From G965207335 sp965222825 (GTDB lineage: Bacteria; Pseudomonadota; Gammaproteobacteria; PS1; Pseudothioglobaceae), in contig OZ244964.1 in the NCBI GenBank assembly GCA_965222825.1, positions 930,001 to 994,000 of the forward strand: 64,000 nucleotides of DNA. Reading direction: 5' to 3'. Made by a program: the position numbers and the translations under genes. Under the pieces are notes generated by a model. That model had not been told where the DNA came from and searched no databases. It saw only the letters and a list, made by a program, of their open reading frames with translations. Positions 34,135-42,207 of the stretch are shown one piece after another (the stretch's first letter is position 1; every line of letters begins with the position of its first letter).

Positions 34135-34288
34135 TTCTGACCCGAATTATTTTCTAACCTATAAAGCAAAATACTTAACTATGTGGTAATTATTGTTTTT
34201 ATTTGCTATAATTTATCTAGTAAATTACTACGGCATACTTACTTAAGCATCAGATAAATTCAGCCGTTAGTAATTAAGTATTGTTTAC

Positions 34289-34798
34289 ATGCGATTTTAT
34301 AAATGCAATTTTATTATGTTCTTTATTAAAAATACTTTCTTTATGAATATTAGTGTTACAACTATTTATATATCACTTATTACTTTTTTTCTAAGCGATA
34401 TAGTCCTAGATTATATAGAAGATGAGCTAGGATGGCATTTTTATATTGAAATAGTATTTATAGTGATAACTATTTTTCTCTTAATTTATCAAGTGCGTAA
34501 GATTTACACAATTAAGTATGAGTTAAAATCAACAAAAAATAAATTACTGTTATTACAAAATGAGGTGGGGGTCTATATTGAGCAAGAATTTAATAAATGG
34601 CAATTAACAAATGCAGAAAAATCAATAGCTTGGCTTATTATAAAAGGTTTTTCTTTTAAAGAAATAGCCAAGATGCGTAGCGTGTCTGGAAAAACTGTTC
34701 ATCAACAATCTACCAGGATTTATCAAAAATCTGGTATGCAAAACCGCCATGAATTAATGAGTGGTTTTTTAGAAGAGTTTATTAATTTTAAACAATAG
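34289..34798 (+). CDS. Membrane-anchored LuxR-type regulator
   Basis: A 169-residue protein with two N-terminal membrane segments (about 20-40 and 50-68), a coiled-coil linker and a C-terminal LuxR helix-turn-helix (LTNAEKSIAWLIIKGFSFKEIAKMRSVSGKTVHQQSTRIYQKS). There is no receiver or ligand domain, so it would act on DNA from the membrane. The start is uncertain: ATG 34343 is an alternative that leaves both helices. It is encoded just upstream of the calcium-repeat lipoprotein and probably controls it. Confidence 0.78.
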   Translation: MRFYKCNFIMFFIKNTFFMNISVTTIYISLITFFLSDIVLDYIEDELGWHFYIEIVFIVITIFLLIYQVRKIYTIKYELKSTKNKLLLLQNEVGVYIEQEFNKWQLTNAEKSIAWLIIKGFSFKEIAKMRSVSGKTVHQQSTRIYQKSGMQNRHELMSGFLEEFINFKQ

Positions 34799-34922
34799 TC
34801 CTTCATAAAATCATATAAGTATAAATACCTATAAACCACCATATAGTGGTTTTATCTAATTTACAGTAACTAATTCTTATACTAGAATAGCCTTTTTTTA
34901 TAAAATACGAAGGTTAATTGGT

Positions 34923-36224
34923 ATGAAAAAAATAATTATAATGCTAATAAGTTTATTATTCATTGTTAATTGCGGTGGTGGTGGTGGTGGTGATGATAAT
35001 TTTATAAATAATAATTTTATATCTACAAGTCCTACAACATTTTCCTTACAAGGCTCAGTGCCCGGAACTTTAATTGAAGCTTTTGGAAATAATGGCAGTT
35101 ATTATAAGACTACTTCTGTGGATAGTAATGGTAGTAAAACCTTTACACTTACACTACCATTAGGCGTTAAATTTAATTTATTTATGACTGTTAATGAAGG
35201 CTCAACAAATAGTATTGTCATTCCTATTAGATTTGGTTCTGGCACTATTTCAAGTAGTGTATTTTCGTATAGTGCAACTAATAATCAAATTATTAATTTG
35301 GGGTATTTAGATTTGCCAATTACAAGACAAGGTAAAGATAATGATGGTGATGGCGTTGCAGATAATTTTTTTACTCATTTAGAAGAAGGATTTAAAATAG
35401 ATATATATGATAGCGTTGCTAGTAGCACAAGTTTTACCACTAAAACTTTTGATTATGATGGCGATGGTATTCATAACAATTATGATAATGATGATGGATA
35501 TACACAGGCAAGTAGAACTATTGGTTTTTATAAAGATAGCGACGGTGATGGAGTGCCAGATATTGTAGATGCTAATCCTAGCAATACTATTGATAGCATA
35601 AATAATCTATACAGCATACTAGACCGCAATAATGATGGCTATTTAGATACGGATTATGACCGTGATGGTTATTACGATGATGATCATGACCGTAATGGCT
35701 ATCATGATGATGATCATGACCGTGATGGCTACTCGGATAATGATTATAATTTTGATGGTATATTAGACAATAGTAGTTCTTATAGCGAAATTGTAGGCAC
35801 AGTTTCTAGTAAATTAGGCAGTAATATTATTTTAAGTAATAATATAACAGTAAATGCAACTAATGCTAGGTTTGAATATACTAACCTGCAAGCAATAACT
35901 ACTGGTGATATTATTGAAGTAGAAGGTGCTTATAATCCTAACACAGGAGTATTAACAGCTTATGAAATAGAGTTAAGAAGTTATGGCTCAAGCAGTAGCT
36001 CAGGAGGTAGTAGTTCAAGCTATTATGAGATTTATGGCGTTGTAAACAGTATTATTGATGCTCAAATTTATTTAACTAGTGGTATTATTATTGATGCAAC
36101 TTATGCTAGATTTGAACATATAAATTTAGCAAGTCTTAGGCAAGGGCACTTTATTGAAGCAGAAGGTGCTTATAATTCTATCACACGAGTATTAACAGCT
36201 TATGAGGTTGAATTAGAATATTAG
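34923..36224 (+). CDS. Lipoprotein with Asp-rich calcium repeats and DUF5666-type domains
   Basis: A 433-residue exported protein. A lipoprotein signal ends LLFIVNCGGGGGG, with the lipidated Cys at 17. A beta-rich region follows. From about 135 to 285 there are DxDxDG-type repeats like EF-hand/thrombospondin type 3 (DNDGDGVADN, DYDGDGIHNN, DSDGDGVPDI, then a run of D-R-D/N-G-Y repeats), expected to bind Ca2+. The C-terminus has two copies of a roughly 65-residue domain (GxVxS... IIVDATxARFE... GDxIEVEGAYN...LTAYEIEL), DUF5666-like. It is probably on the outer membrane surface. Confidence 0.82.
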   Translation: MKKIIIMLISLLFIVNCGGGGGGDDNFINNNFISTSPTTFSLQGSVPGTLIEAFGNNGSYYKTTSVDSNGSKTFTLTLPLGVKFNLFMTVNEGSTNSIVIPIRFGSGTISSSVFSYSATNNQIINLGYLDLPITRQGKDNDGDGVADNFFTHLEEGFKIDIYDSVASSTSFTTKTFDYDGDGIHNNYDNDDGYTQASRTIGFYKDSDGDGVPDIVDANPSNTIDSINNLYSILDRNNDGYLDTDYDRDGYYDDDHDRNGYHDDDHDRDGYSDNDYNFDGILDNSSSYSEIVGTVSSKLGSNIILSNNITVNATNARFEYTNLQAITTGDIIEVEGAYNPNTGVLTAYEIELRSYGSSSSSGGSSSSYYEIYGVVNSIIDAQIYLTSGIIIDATYARFEHINLASLRQGHFIEAEGAYNSITRVLTAYEVELEY

Positions 36225-36236
36225 TAATAAAAAATT

Positions 36237-36572
36237 ATGATAATTTTTCTATTAAGTTTAGTTTTGATATTTTTACCTGTGTGTGGCAGTGCTGATAGCC
36301 CTCATACACAAGCACTTAATATTGATAGAATAGAGTTAAGTAGTTATAGCGATAATATTAATTCAAGTTATGGTAAGATTTATGGCGTTGTAAACAGTAT
36401 TATTGGTGCTCAAATTTATTTAACTAATGGTATTATTATTGATGCAACTTATGCTAGATTTGAACATATAAATTTAGCAAGTCTTAGGCAAGGGCACTTT
36501 ATTGAAGCAGAAGGTGCTTATAATTCTATCACACGAGTATTAACAGCTTATGAGGTTGAGTTAGAAGAATAA
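36237..36572 (+). CDS. Exported single-domain DUF5666-type protein (duplicate)
   Basis: A 111-residue protein with a signal sequence (MIIFLLSLVLIFLPVCGSAD) and one DUF5666-like domain almost identical to the last domain of the preceding lipoprotein. The DNA at 36363-36572 aligns without gaps to 36015-36224, offset 348 bp, with only a handful of substitutions. It is therefore a recent tandem copy of a domain with a new secretion signal in front. VCGS could be a lipobox. Its stop codon lies in the right inverted repeat of the island. Confidence 0.72.
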   Translation: MIIFLLSLVLIFLPVCGSADSPHTQALNIDRIELSSYSDNINSSYGKIYGVVNSIIGAQIYLTNGIIIDATYARFEHINLASLRQGHFIEAEGAYNSITRVLTAYEVELEE

Positions 36573-36595
36573 TTTGGGTCAAAGCAAAATTAAAT
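36568..36595. repeat. Island inverted repeat, right
   Basis: Inverted counterpart of 34107-34134 with core GGGTCAAAGCAAAATTAA (36576-36593). It starts within the stop codon of the DUF5666-type gene and abuts the right direct repeat. Confidence 0.75.
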
Positions 36596-36596
36596 T

Positions 36597-36798
36597 AAAA
36601 ACCGCAAATTACAATAATTAGTAATCTTATTATTAGTCATAAAATATAAAAAACAATACATTTTACCAAAAATATGTCAATATTATAAAATTATTGCTAT
36701 TTTTAAATGGCGGGGGCAGAGGCAGAATACAGAGGACAGAAAACAGATAAAACAAGCCTAAGTTAAACAAGCAATAAAATATGTAAAAATAATTATAA
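36597..36798. repeat. Island direct repeat, right copy
   Basis: Same-orientation copy of 33572-33825, without the roughly 50-bp insertion. It carries a fragment of the PP0621-like gene without a start-to-stop frame. The 304-bp gap 36573-36876 consists of the right inverted repeat, this copy and AT-rich DNA; no gene is seen. Confidence 0.85.
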
Positions 36799-36876
36799 CT
36801 TACAACAAAATGTATTTTTGCTAAGTAAGCGTAACCCTCAAACTATGACAAGTAATTTTATCTAATGTAAGGAGTT

Positions 36877-37113
36877 CTAATTAGAATTATTTTTATCACT
36901 TTTTAGGTAGTCTTTACTTATAACTGGGGTATTTTTTACTAGCATTTTTTTTACTCTTATCATTCCCCCTATAAAACCTATAATAGCAAATATAAATAAA
37001 AATAACGGCGTAGTGTTAAAAAAATAATCACTGACATAGCCTAGCAAAAAACCAGATATAGTCATTGATGATAATATAGTGCCAGAGCCTATAAGTAGTA
37101 GGTTTGTTTTCAT
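36877..37113 (-). CDS. AtpZ/AtpI-like small membrane protein
   Basis: A 78-residue protein with two membrane helices: GSGTILSSMTISGFLLGYVSDYFF and LFLFIFAIIGFIGGMIRVKK, the pattern of AtpZ-type proteins (GxxxxGxxLGYxxD, GxxxGxxR). Family members are associated with F-type ATP synthase assembly or Mg2+ supply. No atp genes are in the window, so assignment rests on sequence pattern alone. It overlaps ribF upstream by 4 bp. Confidence 0.65.
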   Translation of the reverse strand: MKTNLLLIGSGTILSSMTISGFLLGYVSDYFFNTTPLFLFIFAIIGFIGGMIRVKKMLVKNTPVISKDYLKSDKNNSN

Positions 37114-38039
37114 TTTTTATGGGCAATAGTCTTAAAATATTTTTTGGCAATAACTATGTCTTTTATAATTTTTTGTCGTAGTTTATCAAAACTTGTAAAA
37201 TTTTGTTCATCTCTTATTTTATAAAGAAACTCAACTATTGCATACTCGCCATATACTAATTTATTAAAATGAAATATAAATACCTCTAATATAACTTTTT
37301 TGCCATTTAATATAGGACGGAAACCAATACTTGCTACACCTTGGTATTGTTGATTTTTTATCATAACTAATACCGCAAAAATACCTAAAATGGGGCTGAT
37401 TTTGCGTTTTATTGCTATATTTATAGTTGGAAATCCTATTTCTTTGCCTTTTTTACTACCGTGAATGATTTTTGAGCCCATAGTAAATTTTCTACCCAAC
37501 ATAGCATTTGCATAATCTATATTAGCATTTTTTAATGCCTGCCTAATATTAGAGCTACTAATACGATTATTATTATGGTAAATATTATCAACAATGCTTA
37601 TCTTAAAATTGTGTAATTTAGCAAATTTTGTTAGTAATTCTACATTGCCTAATCTATTTTTACCAAAGCAAAAATCATTGCCAACCACTAAGTGTTTTAT
37701 ATTTAATTTTTTTAGCAGTATATTATTTATAAAATCTTCTGCACTAATATTGGCAAATTTTTTATTAAAATTAATTATTAAATACTGATTAATATTTTGT
37801 TCTGCTAGAATATTAAATTTTTCTCTAAAGCTAGTAATTTGGGAGTTTTTTGCACCAAAAAATTCTTTAGGGCTAGGATTAAAGGACATAACAACACTAA
37901 CTAAATTATCGTACTTAGCTAGTTGTAATAATTGCTGTAATAATTTTTGATGCCCTATATGTATGCCATCAAAATTACCAATAGTAGCAACACAGGGTCT
38001 ATGATTTTTAATGTCATTTAAGTGTCTTATTAAACGCAT
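37110..38039 (-). CDS. ribF: Bifunctional riboflavin kinase/FAD synthetase
   Basis: A 309-residue enzyme making FMN and FAD. The N-terminal nucleotidyltransferase has ATIGNFDGIHIGHQKLL (GxFDGxHxGH) and VGNDFCFGKNRLG, with SSSNIRQALKN closing that domain. The C-terminal riboflavin kinase has GSKKGKEIGFPTINIAI (G-PTAN-like) and VILEVFIFHFNKLVYGEYAIVEF. It supplies cofactors for the many flavoproteins here (AprA, RnfD/G, SagB). Confidence 0.95.
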   Translation of the reverse strand: MRLIRHLNDIKNHRPCVATIGNFDGIHIGHQKLLQQLLQLAKYDNLVSVVMSFNPSPKEFFGAKNSQITSFREKFNILAEQNINQYLIINFNKKFANISAEDFINNILLKKLNIKHLVVGNDFCFGKNRLGNVELLTKFAKLHNFKISIVDNIYHNNNRISSSNIRQALKNANIDYANAMLGRKFTMGSKIIHGSKKGKEIGFPTINIAIKRKISPILGIFAVLVMIKNQQYQGVASIGFRPILNGKKVILEVFIFHFNKLVYGEYAIVEFLYKIRDEQNFTSFDKLRQKIIKDIVIAKKYFKTIAHKK

Positions 38040-38041
38040 TA

Positions 38042-39088
38042 TTATTTTATATTAAGGGGATTATTAGCATCAATACCTTTCATAAATAACTTGTTTAGAT
38101 CTTTATTGGTAGTTTGATACACGCATCCTAGCCAATTATTAATTATTTGTATTGCACTATCTCTCCAAGTATTATCTATACTTTTTAACAATAATTGTTC
38201 TGGAAAATCGCTTAGTATTGCTTTATTATTGATAATTCTATGTTTAAATTCTATTAGTATTGCCCTGCTTTGCTCGTTGATATAATTATCTGGTATTAAT
38301 GGATATTGTCCTAAGCCTTGTAAAAAACTAGCAATGTCTCGTTTGTATTCTTTTAGTATGCTAATTGAATCGTATTCTGGATGGCCTTGCAAAAACACTA
38401 TCCTTAGTAAATCCTCGCTTACCGCTAAATGCACACCTATATCTGCCTCTACTAATATTTTTAAATTAGCATCATTAAATTGAGCTTTAGTAATTTCATT
38501 AAACCTAGAATGAGGCACATTAAATTTAGTATTAATATCAGCCACTAAGGGGTGACTTCTATCTGTTACTTTGTGAGCAAACACTCCCCAACACTTTTTA
38601 TTAAGTGCTACTCTAAATTTTTTATAGCGGATTTTTAGCACAATATGGGTTGCAAAACACGAACACAAAGTAGAAGCAACATTTTTATAACTCCAGTCTA
38701 TTACTTGTTTAAACTCAGCTAAAAAGTTGTTTTGTGCAAATAAATCTGGCACTGCCCCAGTAATAATTAGTGCGTCTAATCCTTGTTGTTTAATATCGTC
38801 AAAACTTTGGTAGTATTTTTTTATGTGTGCTAAGGTATTATTATCCCTTTTAATGCTAGGTAATGAAAATAAATGCACATAAAATTGCACTACATGGTTG
38901 CTTTGTCCTATTAAGCGAAAAAACTGCCTTTCAGTTGCTTGTAGTGCTGCATCAGGCATCATATTTAACAAACCAATATGTAACTCTCTAATACTTTGAG
39001 TATTCGCCCTATGTTTAGATAATATTAACTCGCCTTCTTGTTGGAGTCTTATAAATGATGGTAAATTGGTATGAGCGATTAAAGGCAT
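38042..39088 (-). CDS. metA: Homoserine O-acyltransferase (MetA-like)
   Basis: A 348-residue member of the MetA family. LHIGLLNMMPDAALQATERQ matches the LNxMPxK..TExQ motif; the nucleophile Cys is in STLCSCFATH; PHSRFNEI follows; the His-Glu pair is in LQGHPEYD. It activates homoserine with succinyl- or acetyl-CoA for methionine synthesis; the acyl donor cannot be chosen here. It is longer than E. coli MetA (309) because of a C-terminal extension. It lies 2 bp from both ribF and pyrC. Confidence 0.85.
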   Translation of the reverse strand: MPLIAHTNLPSFIRLQQEGELILSKHRANTQSIRELHIGLLNMMPDAALQATERQFFRLIGQSNHVVQFYVHLFSLPSIKRDNNTLAHIKKYYQSFDDIKQQGLDALIITGAVPDLFAQNNFLAEFKQVIDWSYKNVASTLCSCFATHIVLKIRYKKFRVALNKKCWGVFAHKVTDRSHPLVADINTKFNVPHSRFNEITKAQFNDANLKILVEADIGVHLAVSEDLLRIVFLQGHPEYDSISILKEYKRDIASFLQGLGQYPLIPDNYINEQSRAILIEFKHRIINNKAILSDFPEQLLLKSIDNTWRDSAIQIINNWLGCVYQTTNKDLNKLFMKGIDANNPLNIK

Positions 39089-39090
39089 AG

Positions 39091-40140
39091 TTAGTCAGAG
39101 AGCACCTCAGCGATACTCCAATTTATAGTATTACCTGCTAAAAATGGCACGATTTTACCACTAGCAATGGTATAATTTGCTGGTATTTGTTGCTTCTTTC
39201 TTACTAAGGTAATAGTAGATTTATTGCGTCGTAGTTTATAAAAATCAGCACCATAAAATGAGCTAAAAGCTTCTAATTTATCTAAGGAATTATAATTATC
39301 AAATACCGTGGCGTATAACTCAATAGCAGCATTAGCAGTAAAAACACCAGCACAACCACAACTATTTTCTTTGTATTGTTTAGTGTGCGGTGCTGAATCT
39401 GTGCCTAAGAAAAATTTTTTATTACCAGATATTGCAGCAGTAATTAAAGATTTTTGATGTGGGTTTTTTCTTTTTAATACTGGTAAGCAAAAATAATGTG
39501 GGCGAATACCACCTGCTAGCATATCATTTCTGTTGGCTAATAAATGGTGCGAAGTAATAGTTGCTGCTATATTATCATTAGTTGCTAAGACAAAATCTAC
39601 CGCATCCTTAGTAGTAATATGCTCAAAAACAATTCTTAAACTTGGAAATTCTTGGTATATTTTACTAAGTATGGTATCAATAAAAACCTTTTCTCTATCA
39701 AAAATATCAACATTATCATCAACCACCTCACCGTGAATTAGTAATGCCATATCTAGTGCTTGCATTTTTGCTAATACGCTATAAATATTATCTATACTAC
39801 TAACTCCATTAGCAGAATTTGTAGTTGATCCTGCTGGATATAGTTTCGCTGCTAGTATAAATGGGTTTTTTTTAGCCTCTACAATATCTTTTACGCTAGT
39901 TTCATCAGTTAAATATAGTGTCATTAACGGGGTAAAATTACTATTTTTTGGCAGTGTTGATAAAATATTTAAGCGGTATTTTTCTGCTTGTTTAGCATTA
40001 GTAATTGGCAATTTTAAATTAGGCATAATTATAGCCCTGCCCATTTGCCTAGCACTAAATTGGATAATACTAGCCATATCAGCACCCTCTCTTAGGTGCA
40101 AATGCCAGTCATCTGGTTTAGTAATTGTTAGTGTTTGCAT
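39091..40140 (-). CDS. pyrC: Dihydroorotase (type II)
   Basis: A 349-residue zinc amidohydrolase of pyrimidine synthesis: DDWHLHLREGADM carries the HxH metal pair, the carbamylated Lys is in LAAKLYPAGSTTNS, and EHITTKDAVDF, SHHLLANRND and LGTDSAPH supply the remaining ligands. Length and spacing match E. coli PyrC. It appears intact. Confidence 0.97.
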   Translation of the reverse strand: MQTLTITKPDDWHLHLREGADMASIIQFSARQMGRAIIMPNLKLPITNAKQAEKYRLNILSTLPKNSNFTPLMTLYLTDETSVKDIVEAKKNPFILAAKLYPAGSTTNSANGVSSIDNIYSVLAKMQALDMALLIHGEVVDDNVDIFDREKVFIDTILSKIYQEFPSLRIVFEHITTKDAVDFVLATNDNIAATITSHHLLANRNDMLAGGIRPHYFCLPVLKRKNPHQKSLITAAISGNKKFFLGTDSAPHTKQYKENSCGCAGVFTANAAIELYATVFDNYNSLDKLEAFSSFYGADFYKLRRNKSTITLVRKKQQIPANYTIASGKIVPFLAGNTINWSIAEVLSD

Positions 40141-40145
40141 AAGTC

Positions 40146-40760
40146 TTAATTTTTACTATTAAATTGTTGATAAATATTTTTGCTCCAATTATGTAGTGTT
40201 TCGTATTGTTTTAGTATTTTATTATTTTTATAATTAATTATCCTAAAAATAAGCTTAGGACTTTTACCATTAACAGAATTATCATAAATGTATATCTTAT
40301 CTAACAAACTAACCATTCTAGCACAGTTTATAATAGATTTATAATGTCTGTTAATAACTTTGTAAGGTGGCACATCATGACCACCTTTTATTGAGCGTGA
40401 GGCAATTCTATTTATATTAATTATTGGACTATCAGTAGCTATAAAAAATAGGCGAATAAAAAAGCCATTTTTTATTGCTTTTTTGATAAATTATACTTTT
40501 TCCTCAGTAGAAAATACGGTTTCAAATGCTAAATTTTTTTTATTTTTAAGACAATCATTACGAATTTTATCAACTAAATTAGCTGCTTTCATAAAAGATT
40601 TTTTATTACCCCAACCACCAAACTTTTCATTGGCGATTATGTCTGGGTTTATATAGGTGGCATTATCTAGCCAAGGATGTTGTAATAATTTTTTAATAAT
40701 AGTAGTTTTTCCAGCACCATTATGGCCTGCTATAACTATTAAATTAGGCTTATTTCCCAC
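40146..40760 (-). pseudogene. Zeta-toxin-like P-loop ATPase broken by one in-frame stop
   Basis: Two fragments lie in the same reading frame: an 89-codon N-terminal part with Walker A AGHNGAGKTTI and TYINPDIIANEKFGGW, ending STEEKV then TAA (40491-40493), and a continuation FIKKAIKNGFFIRLFFIATD through SRSIKGGHDVPPYKVINRHY to 40146. The joined product would be about 204 residues, the usual size of this zeta/AAA family. A single base change could account for the TAA, so the inactivation looks recent, unless read-through or an error is involved. It follows the coiled-coil gene 40769-41083 by 8 bp. Confidence 0.85.
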
Positions 40761-40768
40761 TTAATTTT

Positions 40769-41083
40769 TTAACAGTTTTTTAATATATTATTTGCTATTT
40801 TGCCAGCACTTTTTTCTATATCTATTGACAAACTGTGTTTAGTAATACCGTTTAATGTTTTTAACCTATTAGCACTTTTTTCCAATTCTATTAATGGACT
40901 ATTTTCTGTAATACTATTTGATATTTTTTTTAACTCATTATTAATAGCAATATATTTTTTATATATTGGGTTATCAATAATATTTAATTGCCTATCTATT
41001 TTATTAAAATTTTTGCTAATATTTTTAAATAATTTGTCTAGTGCAAGAATTTCTGGCTCTTTTTTAGCAAATTGTTGCTTCAT
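40769..41083 (-). CDS. Helical hypothetical protein upstream of the zeta-like gene
   Basis: A 104-residue, Lys/Asn-rich, almost entirely helical protein with two internally similar stretches (ELKKISNSITENSPLIELEK and RLKTLNGITKHSLSIDIEKS). No family recognised. The 8-bp spacing to the zeta-like gene is the arrangement of an antitoxin-toxin pair, so it may be the antitoxin or partner protein; this is inferred from position only. Confidence 0.55.
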   Translation of the reverse strand: MKQQFAKKEPEILALDKLFKNISKNFNKIDRQLNIIDNPIYKKYIAINNELKKISNSITENSPLIELEKSANRLKTLNGITKHSLSIDIEKSAGKIANNILKNC

Positions 41084-41142
41084 AAAACTTTATTGTAGAA
41101 CTATATGTCAGTTATTATACCATTTTTGTTATTTTTATATAT

Positions 41143-42195
41143 TTATTTGTAATTGTAAACCCCGCCCAAAATACATTCTTTTTTTGCACCTGTAACACTA
41201 GGAATATTACTAGATTTTTTTGCTAGTGTTTGTTTGGCAAAAAAAGCAAATGCAGCTGCTTCTAAATAATCAGGGCTAACGCCTAAATCTTTTGTTGTAG
41301 TAATTTTATTATTAGTTGCAAATTTCTTAATTTTTGTAATTAGCTCATTATTATGCACCCCACCACCACATAAATACACAGTTTTATTAGTTATTAAATT
41401 ATTACAGATAGTTTTTGCACTAAGTGTTAATAAAGTTTGTTGCACATCCTCTAAGGGCTCATTACCACTTAGATGTTTATTTAACCAAGATAAATTAAAA
41501 TATTCAACCCCTGTGCTTTTAGGTGGTTTTTTAGCAAAATATTTATCTGCTAATAAATTTTGTAATAACTTATTATTTACAATACCTGATTTTGCCCATA
41601 CGCCATTTTTGTCATATTTTTTATTTTGGCATTTATTAATCCACGCATCTAATAGACAATTAGCAGGACCTGTATCAAAGCCTGTTATTAAATTATTATT
41701 GTTAATGGTAATATTAGCAATACCACCTAAATTTACAATAATACCGTCTTGGCTTTGTAGTAAATATTTATGATATACAGGACTAAGTGGCGCCCCTTCT
41801 CCACCTACTGCTATATCACTCATACGAAAATTTGCTACTACTATTATTTTAGTTTTAGCTGCTAAGATAGCAGGATTTGCTAGTTGCCAACTATATTTTT
41901 TTGGTAAGTGGTAAATAGTTTGCCCGTGTGAGCCAATAGCAGATATATCTTTGTGTGTAAATCCAGAATTTGTTATTAACTCATTGCTAGCTTGTGCAAA
42001 TAATGTTGCCAATTTAGTGTCTAATTTTGCTATATCTACTAGGTTGTGTTTGTTGGTAATTAATGATTTTATATGTTGTTGTATGTTGTTGTTATATTGT
42101 AAATAGTGGCTAAATATTGGTTTATTGCTATCATCAATAATACAAGCATCAATACCATCTAGGCTTGTGCCAGCCATTAATCCTATGTAATACAT
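41143..42195 (-). CDS. anmK: Anhydro-N-acetylmuramic acid kinase
   Basis: A 350-residue cell-wall recycling kinase: MYYIGLMAGTSLDGIDACII (GxMxGTSxDGID), AIGSHGQTIYHLP, VNLGGIANIT, FDTGPANCLLDAW and CGGGVHNNELI are all signature AnmK blocks. It converts anhydroMurNAc to MurNAc-6-phosphate. It lies 12 bp downstream of secA and appears intact. Confidence 0.96.
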   Translation of the reverse strand: MYYIGLMAGTSLDGIDACIIDDSNKPIFSHYLQYNNNIQQHIKSLITNKHNLVDIAKLDTKLATLFAQASNELITNSGFTHKDISAIGSHGQTIYHLPKKYSWQLANPAILAAKTKIIVVANFRMSDIAVGGEGAPLSPVYHKYLLQSQDGIIVNLGGIANITINNNNLITGFDTGPANCLLDAWINKCQNKKYDKNGVWAKSGIVNNKLLQNLLADKYFAKKPPKSTGVEYFNLSWLNKHLSGNEPLEDVQQTLLTLSAKTICNNLITNKTVYLCGGGVHNNELITKIKKFATNNKITTTKDLGVSPDYLEAAAFAFFAKQTLAKKSSNIPSVTGAKKECILGGVYNYK

Positions 42196-42207
42196 AATTG
42201 TCTAAGT

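Noticed and set aside
33927..34169. A minus-strand 80-codon ORF in the island
   Set aside because: It spans the MITE end and the inverted repeat, has no ribosome binding site and no recognisable features.
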